NCBI GenBank assembly: GCA_028709805.1
Contig: JAQUTL010000003.1
Location: 1-64,000, forward strand
Source of the DNA: Victivallaceae bacterium
GTDB lineage: Bacteria; Verrucomicrobiota; Lentisphaeria; Victivallales; Victivallaceae
Direction of reading: 5' to 3'
DNA length: 64,000 nucleotides
The translations under genes were made by a program, and so were the position numbers. This document shows, piece after piece, positions 1-8,378 of the stretch. Every line of letters starts with the position of its first letter. Position 1 is the stretch's first letter. The notes beneath the pieces are model-generated. The model saw only the letters and a program-made list of their open reading frames with translations, ran no database searches and was not told the origin of the DNA.

Positions 1-60
1 TATGAAAAAGTGAACTTATCATCGATTTTGTTATCAAAAGACTTGAAAATCAAATAAAGT

Positions 61-78
61 TGCTATAAATTTATAGCA
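61..78. repeat. Perfect 18-bp palindrome
   Basis: Bases 61-78 read TGCTATAAATTTATAGCA, identical on both strands. Such a site could bind a dimeric regulator of a gene left of the window, or be the trace of an inserted element. Nothing in the window distinguishes these. Confidence 0.5.
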
Positions 79-94
79 TAATAACAATAATGAG

Positions 95-111
95 AGAAAC
101 ACGGTGTTTCT
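95..111 (-). terminator. Possible terminator hairpin after the truncated kinase
   Basis: An 8-bp inverted repeat (AGAAACAC / GTGTTTCT around one base) begins two bases past the kinase stop codon. On the minus strand it is followed by a T-rich but interrupted stretch, so it is a weak Rho-independent terminator candidate rather than a clear one. Confidence 0.4.
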
Positions 112-112
112 T

Positions 113-3034
113 TCACGGATTCAGGAACTTTACCGCATTGCCGATCAGGTTGAACAATATCTGCCGTATTCTTGATTTGTCCAGCAGCAGTTCCGGCATT
201 TCTCCGATTTCAAGTTCCAGTTTCAGGCCGAGTTTTGCCGCTTTCGGCGTGAATACGCGCATGGTGTCCTCTGCGGTGTCGGCGAATCGCATCGGCTCCG
301 GGGTCAGCTCCATGTGGTCGGCCTCAAGTTTTGACAGGTCGAGCACGTCGTTGATGAGTTGAAGCAGGGCGTTGCCGGAATAGGAGATGGATTCGAGATA
401 TTCGCGGCGTGTGTCCGGCGGAAGCAGTTCGTCTCTCAGGAGATCGGCAAAGCCGATCACCGCGTTCAGCGGCGTGCGGATTTCGTGGCTGACCGAGGCG
501 ATAAAGAAACTTTTCGCCTTGTCCGCCGCCTGAGCCTGAACCAGCAGACGGGACTTTTCCTCATTGTCCCGGCCGGCCTGTTCCAAAAGCGCGATCAACT
601 CCCGCTGTACCCGGTCGCGTTCGAGCATCATATTGATGAAGTTGGCCAGATCGTCCAGCAGCGCAAGTTCGCCGTCATCAAGTTCCCGGACGTCATCTTC
701 AAACGTCAGCGCGGCGTATCCCCAGACGCGGCCTTTCAGCATCAGTCGGTTGACATACATGGAGCGGAGATGCGCCTGTTCGATCAGCGGCATCCATGAA
801 ATGCCGAATTCTTCATGTTTGCTTTTGCTGAAGTCGCGGATGGTGATTGAAGGGTTGGTGCGCAGTCGTTCGGCCCAGTCCGGCCGGGCGGAGAACCGGT
901 GGTTGCTGACGGCGCTGAATATTGCTTTTTTCCCGTCGGCAACATATTCGCCGCAGTTGGTTATGGTTTTTTTATTTGTGTCAAACTGCATGATGAATGA
1001 ACGCGAGGCGGAAAAATGATTGCATACCGCCCGGCTGACCTCAAAGAGACCGGCGGACAGAGTCTTTTCCTGAAGCAGGGTCTTCAGGCAAAATGTCGTC
1101 AGCTTATGTTCGTTTATCCGGCGGTTCAGCTCGCTTATATCGACGGTCATGCCGAGGAGCAGCCGTTCTCCGCCGGCGGAGACGAACGGCATTTTCGTGG
1201 TACGCAGACTGTGCAGTTTGCCTGCCCAGTCGGTGGCGGATTCTTCATTTTCGCGTTGTCCGTTTTCCATGACCGTGATATCCATTGCCCGGAAAACGAC
1301 TGTTTCACGGTGCTGGAAAAGCTCGGCGTCGTTTTTGCCGACAACTTCGGCGGCGGAGCGGCCGACAAAGTCGTTGAAGAAGCGGTTGGTCAACGTGTAG
1401 CGGAAATCGTCCGTCGGGCGTTTGATGAAGATCATGATCGGCAGCGCGTCGATCACCATGTTCCAGAGTTCAAGCTGTTCACGCAGCCGGCTGGAACTTT
1501 CCTCCGCCTGCTTGCGCGCCTCACGCAGTTCGGAATTGTCATGTGAAAGCCAGACCACCGCGTCTTCACCGAATATTTTGGAGGGCAGACGGGCGATGGA
1601 GATCGAACGCCGGGTGCTGCCGGAAAAGTAATCAAGCGTCTGGCGTTGGCCGGTGGCAAACACCCGCTTAACTGCGGCTGACACTTTTTCATAATCGATT
1701 CCCGGTATTTCCTTGAGTCTTTTTGCCTGTTTCACCATATTGTCATCCGAAGAATCGGCGCTTATATACAGGAGCCGTTCGTCTTTCGCAATGGCTCCGA
1801 CGCGGGCCGGAAGGGAAAAATAGAAGTCCTTGACCCGTTTGGCGTTGCGTTTTGAGATCAACAAAAATCCGCCAAGCAGTCCGATGGCGCAGCAGCCGGC
1901 GAGCAGCACCCCGACGCCGCCGGCGATTATCGCGGTGCGATGCCGGTCCCAGATTGTCGGCGGGCGGTTGCGCAGAATGGCGTCATGCGGGAGTTGACGC
2001 GGATCAAGCCCGTTGTCGGTCAATTCCTTGTAGTCAAATTCCGGAATCGCGCATATCCGGACGGGCATGATGCCGTTCGCACTTCCGGTTTTCAGTACGG
2101 CGGAAATAAGTTTTGCCGCAGCGTGACCGGTCATTACCGGGTTGCAGACATACCCGCCGAGCGCGCCGTGTTCCAACAGCGCGGTGCCGTTCACGAAAAA
2201 CGGGCGTTTCCATGAGGTTCGCAGATCGGCGGCGAACGCCGCCATGGTCCGGTAGCCGTTGCCGTACAGTCCGCGCCACGGCGAAAGCATGAGAATTGTG
2301 TCCGGCGGCATGGCGGAGAGGCGCCGGAAAATTTCGTCCTGACTAAGTTCGGCCGTGTTCAGATATTCCGGGGTGATGCCGTTGATCGAAAGGTTCTGCG
2401 CTTTCAGTTGTGATTCAAATTTTAGGCTTGGCTGTGAAGCGTCGGAAATCACCAGTATTTTTTTGGTGTTCGGATAGAGCGCCGCGGCGGTGCGCAGCGT
2501 GTCTTCCGGACGGTCCGCCCGGAAGACACCGGTGAAATTCGGCGGAAGCGTCCGCGGTGTTCCGAGGTTGCTTTCGAGTCCGGCAAAGACTACCGGCAGG
2601 TTCGGCGGCAGTTCGTCACGGTGGCGGAGGACAAGCTCGATCACCGGGTCGTCAAGCAGGACGAGCAGGTCGTACTGTCCGGATTTAAGCATGATGAGAT
2701 GTTCGCTCCAGAGTTGTTCCATGACGGCGGAGGAGGGATTGCGCATTGCGTCGTAGTCATCGATGTCGAACTGCGGGGCGTTGGGCGGCTGCTGGGTGTC
2801 GGACATAATGGTTTCAATCAAGCCGGCCGTCCAGCTGTGGGTGAGGTGGTAGGAGGAGAGCAGCAATATACGCTTGTCGGAGTTATGGCTGGCGTCGGCA
2901 TGCGCTCCGGCCGGCTCCGCCGCGGCAAGGAAGGCGTGAAACAGGAGCAGAACGCAGACCAGCGCAAGACCGCATGGCTTAAAATTAGCCACGCCGGAGC
3001 GAACGACGCCGCGTGATATGAGAAACTGCCGCAT
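113..3034 (-). CDS. Membrane sensor histidine kinase, truncated in the ATPase domain
   Basis: 973 residues. A signal sequence (about 1-39) leads an ABC_sub_bind-type periplasmic ligand domain (about 54-345) and a membrane helix (about 368-392). Two PAS-like regions (about 403-500 and 520-640), a GAF-like region (about 650-800) and a HisKA dimerisation domain with the phospho-accepting His in SHEIRTPLN near residue 849 follow. The HATPase domain reaches only the N box (FNLIGNAVKF, about 961-970) and stops three residues later. The D/F/G boxes needed to hold ATP are absent, as is any receiver domain. As it stands it should not autophosphorylate. It could be a broken gene, or act only as a ligand sensor or partner of another kinase. 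The gene stands alone on its strand. Confidence 0.85.
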   Translation of the reverse strand: MRQFLISRGVVRSGVANFKPCGLALVCVLLLFHAFLAAAEPAGAHADASHNSDKRILLLSSYHLTHSWTAGLIETIMSDTQQPPNAPQFDIDDYDAMRNPSSAVMEQLWSEHLIMLKSGQYDLLVLLDDPVIELVLRHRDELPPNLPVVFAGLESNLGTPRTLPPNFTGVFRADRPEDTLRTAAALYPNTKKILVISDASQPSLKFESQLKAQNLSINGITPEYLNTAELSQDEIFRRLSAMPPDTILMLSPWRGLYGNGYRTMAAFAADLRTSWKRPFFVNGTALLEHGALGGYVCNPVMTGHAAAKLISAVLKTGSANGIMPVRICAIPEFDYKELTDNGLDPRQLPHDAILRNRPPTIWDRHRTAIIAGGVGVLLAGCCAIGLLGGFLLISKRNAKRVKDFYFSLPARVGAIAKDERLLYISADSSDDNMVKQAKRLKEIPGIDYEKVSAAVKRVFATGQRQTLDYFSGSTRRSISIARLPSKIFGEDAVVWLSHDNSELREARKQAEESSSRLREQLELWNMVIDALPIMIFIKRPTDDFRYTLTNRFFNDFVGRSAAEVVGKNDAELFQHRETVVFRAMDITVMENGQRENEESATDWAGKLHSLRTTKMPFVSAGGERLLLGMTVDISELNRRINEHKLTTFCLKTLLQEKTLSAGLFEVSRAVCNHFSASRSFIMQFDTNKKTITNCGEYVADGKKAIFSAVSNHRFSARPDWAERLRTNPSITIRDFSKSKHEEFGISWMPLIEQAHLRSMYVNRLMLKGRVWGYAALTFEDDVRELDDGELALLDDLANFINMMLERDRVQRELIALLEQAGRDNEEKSRLLVQAQAADKAKSFFIASVSHEIRTPLNAVIGFADLLRDELLPPDTRREYLESISYSGNALLQLINDVLDLSKLEADHMELTPEPMRFADTAEDTMRVFTPKAAKLGLKLELEIGEMPELLLDKSRIRQILFNLIGNAVKFLNP

Positions 3035-3229
3035 TATTCGCTTCCCCGTCCATTAGATACGTGCCGTCAATTAATATTATTAATAAATGGTAGCACTTAA
3101 TATTGTTTTTTCAAGCTGATTTGTCATATTTTATAAAAATACGGCGGTTGAGGTTGAAAAAATGTTACATCGATGTTCCATTATCAAAGGTATGACCGTA
3201 TTTCTGAACACATGGGAAAGGTGGATGAA
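3035..3229. other. AT-rich divergent intergenic region
   Basis: About 195 bases separate the kinase (minus) from the sugar locus (plus). The segment is AT-rich with runs such as TTAATATTATTAAT near 3071-3084 and must hold the promoters of both units. I could not single out a convincing -35/-10 pair. An upstream in-frame ATG at 3173 lies here but lacks the better ribosome site seen at 3230. Confidence 0.4.
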
Positions 3230-3982
3230 ATGAAAGCCAATTCAACGGCTCTGATGTTTCTGGCAAAGGCCGAGGCGGTTCTTGAGGCGGTGGCTCACGA
3301 CGAGGCGGAGCGGCTTGACGCCGCCGCCGCCGAAATCGCCGCCACATATCTGGCGGGAGGAAAAATATATATTTTCGGCTGCACTCATTCGGCGATTCTG
3401 GCGGAGGACGTGTTTTACCGGGCCGGAGCACCTGGATTCTGGCAGCCGCTGTGGGGGCCGGGAATGAGTATTGCCACCACTCCGGGATTGTTGTCCAGCG
3501 CGGCGGAGAAGAACGCCGAACTTGGTCGCAGCATTGTCGAGTGTTCCTGCCTTGCCGCCGGTGACCTGATTCTGGTGGTGTCCACCTCCGGCAAAAACGG
3601 CGCGCCGGTCGGCGTGGCGGACGCGGCGCTGAAACGCGGCGCGAAACTGCTGGTGATCGCCTCCTCCAATTACCGGACGCGGACCGGAAATTATCCGGGG
3701 ATCGGCAATCTGTGGTATTTTGCCGACCGCGCGGTGATAATCGACAACCATGTGCCGGAGGGGGACGCGGCGATCATCGCCGGCGGCGTTCCGATGGGTC
3801 CGGTATCGACCATCGTCGGCTCCTATATCATGCAGGTCCTGTCGGCCATGGCGGTGGAAAAGATCGTGGCCGCCGGCGCCGAGCCGCCGGTGTTTTTGAG
3901 TTCAAACGCGCCGGGCGGAGCCGAACACAACGCCAAATTGATGAGTCAAAGTGAGATGCGCGCAAAGTTCATGCTGCCGTGA
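3230..3982 (+). CDS. SIS-domain sugar isomerase-like protein (UPF0309-type)
   Basis: 250 residues from the ATG at 3230, preceded by AAGGTGG. The frame is open to an ATG at 3173, but 250 residues fits UPF0309 proteins (about 245) better. The SIS fold is visible as GGKIYIFGCTHSAILAEDVF early on and the phosphosugar-binding STSGKNGAP segment (about residues 120-130), followed by a VIASSNY strand end. SIS proteins bind or isomerise phosphorylated sugars, so this probably handles a sugar phosphate made by the kinase that follows 27 bases later. Substrate unknown. No membrane segment or signal sequence, so cytosolic. Confidence 0.8.
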   Translation: MKANSTALMFLAKAEAVLEAVAHDEAERLDAAAAEIAATYLAGGKIYIFGCTHSAILAEDVFYRAGAPGFWQPLWGPGMSIATTPGLLSSAAEKNAELGRSIVECSCLAAGDLILVVSTSGKNGAPVGVADAALKRGAKLLVIASSNYRTRTGNYPGIGNLWYFADRAVIIDNHVPEGDAAIIAGGVPMGPVSTIVGSYIMQVLSAMAVEKIVAAGAEPPVFLSSNAPGGAEHNAKLMSQSEMRAKFMLP

Positions 3983-4009
3983 TCGGCTGAAGCGGGGGAG
4001 GGCGGTAAA

Positions 4010-5443
4010 GTGGAGTGCGTGGCGGCAGTGGACATCGGCACCAGCCGGATCAAGGCGGCGCTGGTGGATGAATGCGGAGTGACGCGCGGTTTGGCCGATG
4101 CGCGGCTTGATCGTGCGTCGGCTCCCGGCGTGCAGGATGCGAAAGTCTGGGTCGGCGAGAGCGCGGCTTTACTCAAGCGTCTGGCCGCCGAACACCCGGA
4201 AATCCGGGCGGTTGCGGTGGCGCTGACCGGCAATATGCACGCGATGCTGCCGGTGGACGGCGCGGGCGAACCGCTGCTTCCCGCCCGGTTGTGGAGCGAC
4301 AATTCCGCCGGAGATGAGTCGGCGTTTCTGAACCGCGAATACGCCGGTTTTTTCCGGGACAAAGCCGGCAACTCCTGCGCGCCGGTGTTTGCTCTGCCAA
4401 AAATATTGAAGTTCAAAAACGAGAGTCCCGCCCTTTACCGCCGCACTGCGCGGTTTCTCCAGAGCAAGGACATTGTGGCGCATTTTCTGACCGGTAATTT
4501 TGTTACGGATGTCTCCGACGCCTCCGGCGTGCTGGCCATGGATATTAATTCCGGAGAGTGGGATTCCGCTTTGCTGGACGACATCGGACTTGACATCGGT
4601 AAATTTCCGGCCATTCTCGCCTCCTCCGCCGTTTGCGGCCGGGTCACGGCGGAAGCGGCGGCGGCCACCGGACTCGCGGCTGGAATCCCGGTGGCGATCG
4701 GCGCCGGAGACCTTGCCACTGCGGCGCTGGGCGGCGGAGTGGACGGCGACACACTGTCGCTTACGCTCGGCACCGCCGGCCAGCTGCTCGGCGCCGGAGC
4801 GCGTGGAACCGGCCGGCGGCTGTTCGGTAAAATATTTGTTTTTGCCCACGCCGATCCCGAACGCGAACTTTACCTTGCCTCGGTTCCGGCCGGCGGCTTT
4901 GTCTTTGAATGGTTTGCCCGGAATCACAATCTGTCCATGTCGGAATTTTTCAACCGTGCCGGACGGACTGTATTGAATGACGCTTCGCCGTTGTTCATGC
5001 CTTATATTCTCGGCCGCGGCGCGCCGTATATGGACTACCGGCCGTGCGGAGCGTGGCACAAACTTTCCGCCGGCCACCGGCTGGACGAGCTTTGCTTGTC
5101 CGCAGTCTTCGGCGCTCTGGCGGCGCTCCGTCAGGGGGCCGACCTTATGACCGGACTTGCCGGACCGCGGAGCCGGTTGACGCTTCAGGCGCTGGCCTGC
5201 CGGGAGCCGGCGGTGCGCCGTCTGGCGGAGGGGCTGTTCCGTCAGAACCGCAAGCTTGCGCCGGCCAACTGCGAGGCGTCGCTGCTCGGCGCCGCCATGC
5301 TCGGCTTCACCGCGGCCGGAAAGTTTGGAACCGTAGGCGAAGCCGAGCGCGCGATGTTCAAATATGAAGAAAATACACAGACGCCGTCTCCGGTGTTGGA
5401 GCGGCTGTTCGCCGAATATTTGGATTTTGCCGGAAAAATCTGA
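4010..5443 (+). CDS. FGGY-family carbohydrate kinase
   Basis: 477 residues starting at a GTG behind a purine-rich GGGGGAGGGCGG. The N-terminal phosphate-binding loop DIGTSRIKAALVDE (about 8-21), the TGNMHAM strand, and GAGDLATAALGGG (about 234-246), with the expected catalytic Asp, place it in the FGGY ATPase superfamily (xylulokinase, gluconokinase, sedoheptulokinase relatives). Its length is a little below the usual 490-520. It would phosphorylate a sugar or polyol in the cytosol, feeding the pathway of the surrounding locus. The sequence alone does not reveal the substrate. It sits between the SIS protein and the regulator. Confidence 0.87.
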   Translation: MECVAAVDIGTSRIKAALVDECGVTRGLADARLDRASAPGVQDAKVWVGESAALLKRLAAEHPEIRAVAVALTGNMHAMLPVDGAGEPLLPARLWSDNSAGDESAFLNREYAGFFRDKAGNSCAPVFALPKILKFKNESPALYRRTARFLQSKDIVAHFLTGNFVTDVSDASGVLAMDINSGEWDSALLDDIGLDIGKFPAILASSAVCGRVTAEAAAATGLAAGIPVAIGAGDLATAALGGGVDGDTLSLTLGTAGQLLGAGARGTGRRLFGKIFVFAHADPERELYLASVPAGGFVFEWFARNHNLSMSEFFNRAGRTVLNDASPLFMPYILGRGAPYMDYRPCGAWHKLSAGHRLDELCLSAVFGALAALRQGADLMTGLAGPRSRLTLQALACREPAVRRLAEGLFRQNRKLAPANCEASLLGAAMLGFTAAGKFGTVGEAERAMFKYEENTQTPSPVLERLFAEYLDFAGKI

Positions 5444-5457
5444 CTTTTTTTTATTTT

Positions 5458-5488
5458 ATTGTTATACTTTTGTTTCACCATTGTTATA
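5458..5488. repeat. Direct repeats ATTGTTATA, 22 bp apart
   Basis: ATTGTTATA occurs at 5458-5466 and again at 5480-5488, just upstream of and overlapping the -35 zone of the promoter for the regulator gene. Two copies on the same face of the helix (about two turns) suggest half-sites for the regulator itself, which is an inference. Confidence 0.35.
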
Positions 5489-5501
5489 TTCATCGTATAA
5501 T
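5473..5501 (+). promoter_or_regulatory. Promoter of the GntR/LacI-type regulator
   Basis: A perfect -10 hexamer TATAAT at 5496-5501 has TTTCAC at -35 with a 17-base spacer, 22 bases ahead of the ATG at 5523. The -35 is poor, as expected of a regulated promoter. Confidence 0.5.
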
Positions 5502-5522
5502 GAACGTTGAAGGAATCAAACG

Positions 5523-6599
5523 ATGGATGAAATAAAAGACAACAAACGTTCCGGTGTGGTTCGCCGGCTGGAACATGAGCTTCGGCGCGGCGATCATGGC
5601 GCGGCGGGAACGGCGTTCATGACGGTCCGTGAACTCGCCGCCGGGTTCGGCGTGTCTCCGGTGACGGCGCAGCGCTGCGTGGATGACCTCAAGGCGGCCG
5701 GGCTGCTTTACCGGGACGGTAAACGGTTGAAAGTCGGCGCGGCGGCCGTGTTGTCCGGCGGCGGTAAACGGCGGATCGCTTTGCTGGTCACAGAAAGTCA
5801 CAACCAGTTTTTCGGGCAGCTGATGAGCTGTGTGGAAAAATGCGGCGCGGCGCGCGGGCTGGACGTGGTGTGCGCCGGAAGCGACTACGATGTGGAGGCC
5901 GAGCGCCGTCAGCTGGAAATGCTGGCCGGAGCTGGGGCGGACGGCTTTCTGATCTGTCCGGCGCATGAATCCGCATCGGTGGCGAACGTTTCCGGACTGC
6001 GCCGTCCGTTTGTGCTGGTCGGGCGGGAGCTGATCGATTTCAAGGCCGACGCCGCCAAGGTCGGCAACTTCAACGCCGGGCGTAAGATCGCCCGGCATCT
6101 TCTGCGCATCGGCTGCGGCGCGTTCGCCTACGCCGGAATCAGTCACAACCATTTTGACGAGCGTCGCGCCGGATTTGCCGCTCAGCTGCGCGAGGCCGGC
6201 TGTACGCTTTCTGCGTCCGGTGTATTGGACACCGAGGATGACATCTCACCCGAAAGTCTGACTCGGATATGCTCCCGCTCCGGCGGCCGGCGGACCGGAC
6301 TGTTCTGCTACCATGATCTGGCGGCGGCGCGGGTGATCCGTTGTGCGAAAATCGCCGGACTGCGCATCCCGGAACAGCTTGCCGTGGCCGGGTTTGACGA
6401 TCTGCCGCTGGCCGCCGAGCTGTATCCGTCGCTCACGTCGATGAGTTATCCGATCATGGAGCTGGCGGAAAACGCCGTGGGGCTGCTGTTGCGGCGCATG
6501 GTCGACCCCGATGCCGGATTTACCACCGAGAGTGTTGAAGCCGAAGTCGTTCCGCGGGAAAGTACGTTTGCCGGGCAATCATCAAATAAAAAGAGGTGA
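5523..6599 (+). CDS. GntR-headed, LacI-type transcriptional regulator
   Basis: 358 residues. Residues 10-70 form a winged-helix GntR-type DNA-binding domain (FMTVRELAAGFGVSPVTAQRCVDDLKAAG is the core). From about 80 a periplasmic-binding-protein-like sugar sensor runs to the end, with IALLVTESHNQFFGQLM, a DGFLICPAHES strand, the NFNAGRKIARHLLRIGCGAFAYAG region and VAGFDDLPLAAELYPSLTSM, all hallmarks of LacI/AraR-type effector domains. This architecture matches AraR-like repressors. It probably represses the adjoining sugar genes until a sugar binds. Its own promoter with nearby direct repeats suggests autoregulation. The next gene follows after 3 bases. Confidence 0.85.
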   Translation: MDEIKDNKRSGVVRRLEHELRRGDHGAAGTAFMTVRELAAGFGVSPVTAQRCVDDLKAAGLLYRDGKRLKVGAAAVLSGGGKRRIALLVTESHNQFFGQLMSCVEKCGAARGLDVVCAGSDYDVEAERRQLEMLAGAGADGFLICPAHESASVANVSGLRRPFVLVGRELIDFKADAAKVGNFNAGRKIARHLLRIGCGAFAYAGISHNHFDERRAGFAAQLREAGCTLSASGVLDTEDDISPESLTRICSRSGGRRTGLFCYHDLAAARVIRCAKIAGLRIPEQLAVAGFDDLPLAAELYPSLTSMSYPIMELAENAVGLLLRRMVDPDAGFTTESVEAEVVPRESTFAGQSSNKKR

Positions 6600-6602
6600 C
6601 AA

Positions 6603-7631
6603 ATGATTACACAGACCGCCGTAAGCTATTACGGGATGGGCAGCGTGGAGACCGCCGCCCGTGACTTTGCGGAGATGCGTGAACACGGGTGCAGCACCGT
6701 GATTCTGGCCGTGACCGAGTTTGATTTTGACTTCTGGCGTCCCAATATTCCGCTTATTGTTGACGCCGCGCACAAGAGCGGACTGAGGGTGCTGCTTGAT
6801 CCATGGGGAATCGGCAAATATTTCGGCGGCGAACAGGTCAGTCTGTTTCTGCAGAACAACGTTGAGAACCGTCAGGTTTCCGCGCTGACCGGTGAAAAAC
6901 TGCCTTACGCCTGCTTCAACACCAACAGCTTCCGTGACTACTTCCGGCGCATCTGCCTGACATTGGCCGCCGAGGCCGGAGCGGACGGCTTCTTCTGGGA
7001 CGAGCCGCATTACGCGTTTCCGAAGTCCTACGCCAGCATCACCGGCGGCGCCGGCGAGGACTGGACCTGCCGCTGTCCGGTTTGTATGAAGAAGTTTCAC
7101 GACTATTACGGCTATGAGATGCCGCGCGTGATGAATGACGACGTGAAAAGTTTCCGTCGCCGCGAGGCGCTGTTCATTCTGTCCGACACTTCGCGTCTGA
7201 TCAAGGAGCTCAACCCCGGACTGGAAATCACCTGCTGCGTCCATGCCACTTTGAACGGCTATTATGTCTCCGAGCATCGCGGCTATGACGACTGGGACGC
7301 GGTGGCCGCCTGTCCGTGGTTCGATGTTTTTTCCACCACGATCATCAACTGGGAACTGCCGCGCGCGTTTTTCGAGCAGATCACCCGGCGCACGGTGGAG
7401 GTGGCAAGGAAGCATCATAAGCTTTCCGAGCGCTGGCTCATGGGTTATTACCGGCAGCCGGCAGACTTCCGGCAGGTCGATGAAGTGGTCGACCTTTACC
7501 GCGGTCTCGGTGTGGACCGGCTGGCGGCGTGGACATATCGCGGCGGATTCGGGTCCGTGCTCGCGGCGCCGGATGCGCTCAGGCTGTGGGACGCGATCGG
7601 CGGTAATTATAAACGGGTTCTCAACCAATAA
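6603..7631 (+). CDS. Putative TIM-barrel glycoside hydrolase-like protein
   Basis: 342 residues, ATG behind GAGGTG. The opening strand with a GMGSVETAARDFAEMREHG segment, the FDFDFWRPNIPLIVDAAHKSG helix-strand pair, DGFFWDEPHY (about 130-139, with acidic residues at a barrel strand end) and LGVDRLAAWTYRGGFGS near the end resemble alpha/beta-barrel glycoside hydrolases of the beta-galactosidase-like or DUF-type classes. No signal peptide, so it would act on an imported oligosaccharide or glycoside. A CRCPVCMKKFHDYYG segment in the middle carries a CxC-x2-C cluster, perhaps a metal site. I do not recognise the exact family. Confidence 0.55.
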   Translation: MITQTAVSYYGMGSVETAARDFAEMREHGCSTVILAVTEFDFDFWRPNIPLIVDAAHKSGLRVLLDPWGIGKYFGGEQVSLFLQNNVENRQVSALTGEKLPYACFNTNSFRDYFRRICLTLAAEAGADGFFWDEPHYAFPKSYASITGGAGEDWTCRCPVCMKKFHDYYGYEMPRVMNDDVKSFRRREALFILSDTSRLIKELNPGLEITCCVHATLNGYYVSEHRGYDDWDAVAACPWFDVFSTTIINWELPRAFFEQITRRTVEVARKHHKLSERWLMGYYRQPADFRQVDEVVDLYRGLGVDRLAAWTYRGGFGSVLAAPDALRLWDAIGGNYKRVLNQ

Positions 7632-7646
7632 TACAAGGCGGAGCAA

Positions 7647-8378
7647 ATGACTGATTTACTCAATGAAAAACTTCGGCTGCTCACGGAAAAATACGGTGTG
7701 GAGCCTGGGCGGATTTCCGGGTCGGCGGGGAAATGGTTTGTCGAAGCGGCGGCCGGCGGGCGGAGTGTGCTGCTGCCGCACCGGGTGGAGCGGCGGTTTC
7801 AGGAGCTGAAAAACATTGTGAACAATGGAACGCTGGAGGAATTGTCCACGCTTCGTTTCGCCAATATGAGCGCCGGCGGGGATGTCCGGCTTGCGCTGGA
7901 GCGTGAAATCGATCTTGCGGCGTGGCTTGCCGGGTCGCCGGTGAAGTCGGCGTTTGCAACCGCGGACGGCGGAAAAAGAACGGTGAATGCGCTGTTTAAA
8001 CTGGTTTCCGGCGTCAGCGTGTGCATTGAGTGTTCAAATCTGCTTCCGGCCGGGCGGCCGGTCATGGACCGGCACGAGATCATTGCCGCCCGCGGCGTGG
8101 CCTCGGACCGGGTGGTGGACACGCAGGTTCCGCAGTCCTCCATCTATCTTATCGCGGATGGCGCGGCGGCGGAATATACCGACGTGGATTCCGAGCTGTT
8201 CGGCCTTTCTGAGTTCGAGGTGACGGTGGTGCGCGCCGCCTTCGCTTTGCTCGTAAAGCCGGAGTTGGCCGGCGAATGGAACCGCGCCGCCGGACGCGCC
8301 GCGCAGGTTGCGGCCGCCTGTCTGGAGAGCGTTGTTGCGCAAAGAGTCGTCGAATTTGAAGAGGAGGTGACGAAATGA
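7647..8378 (+). CDS. Unknown protein of the sugar locus
   Basis: 243 residues, ATG at 7647 behind AGGCGGAG. I do not recognise a family. It has no membrane helix or signal sequence. The central part is strand-rich (TVNALFKLVSGVSVCIECSN) and carries a conserved-looking motif region PVMDRHEIIAARGVASDRVVD. The C-terminal third is alpha-helical. The stop codon overlaps the start of the next gene by four bases (ATGA), which couples it tightly to the Gfo/Idh dehydrogenase and suggests a partner or accessory role in the same step. Confidence 0.6.
   Translation: MTDLLNEKLRLLTEKYGVEPGRISGSAGKWFVEAAAGGRSVLLPHRVERRFQELKNIVNNGTLEELSTLRFANMSAGGDVRLALEREIDLAAWLAGSPVKSAFATADGGKRTVNALFKLVSGVSVCIECSNLLPAGRPVMDRHEIIAARGVASDRVVDTQVPQSSIYLIADGAAAEYTDVDSELFGLSEFEVTVVRAAFALLVKPELAGEWNRAAGRAAQVAAACLESVVAQRVVEFEEEVTK

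Larger units (their letters stand above)
1..112. other. AT-rich window edge without a gene
   Basis: This stretch is far richer in A and T than its surroundings and no frame carries a recognisable protein. It holds a perfect 18-base palindrome at 61-78 and a hairpin at 95-111. No continuation of the kinase that ends at 113 can be read here in any frame, so the missing end of that gene is not simply behind a local frameshift. Confidence 0.6.

Noticed and set aside
4010-5443. Naming the FGGY kinase xylB or gntK
   Set aside because: Only general family motifs are visible; substrate cannot be assigned.
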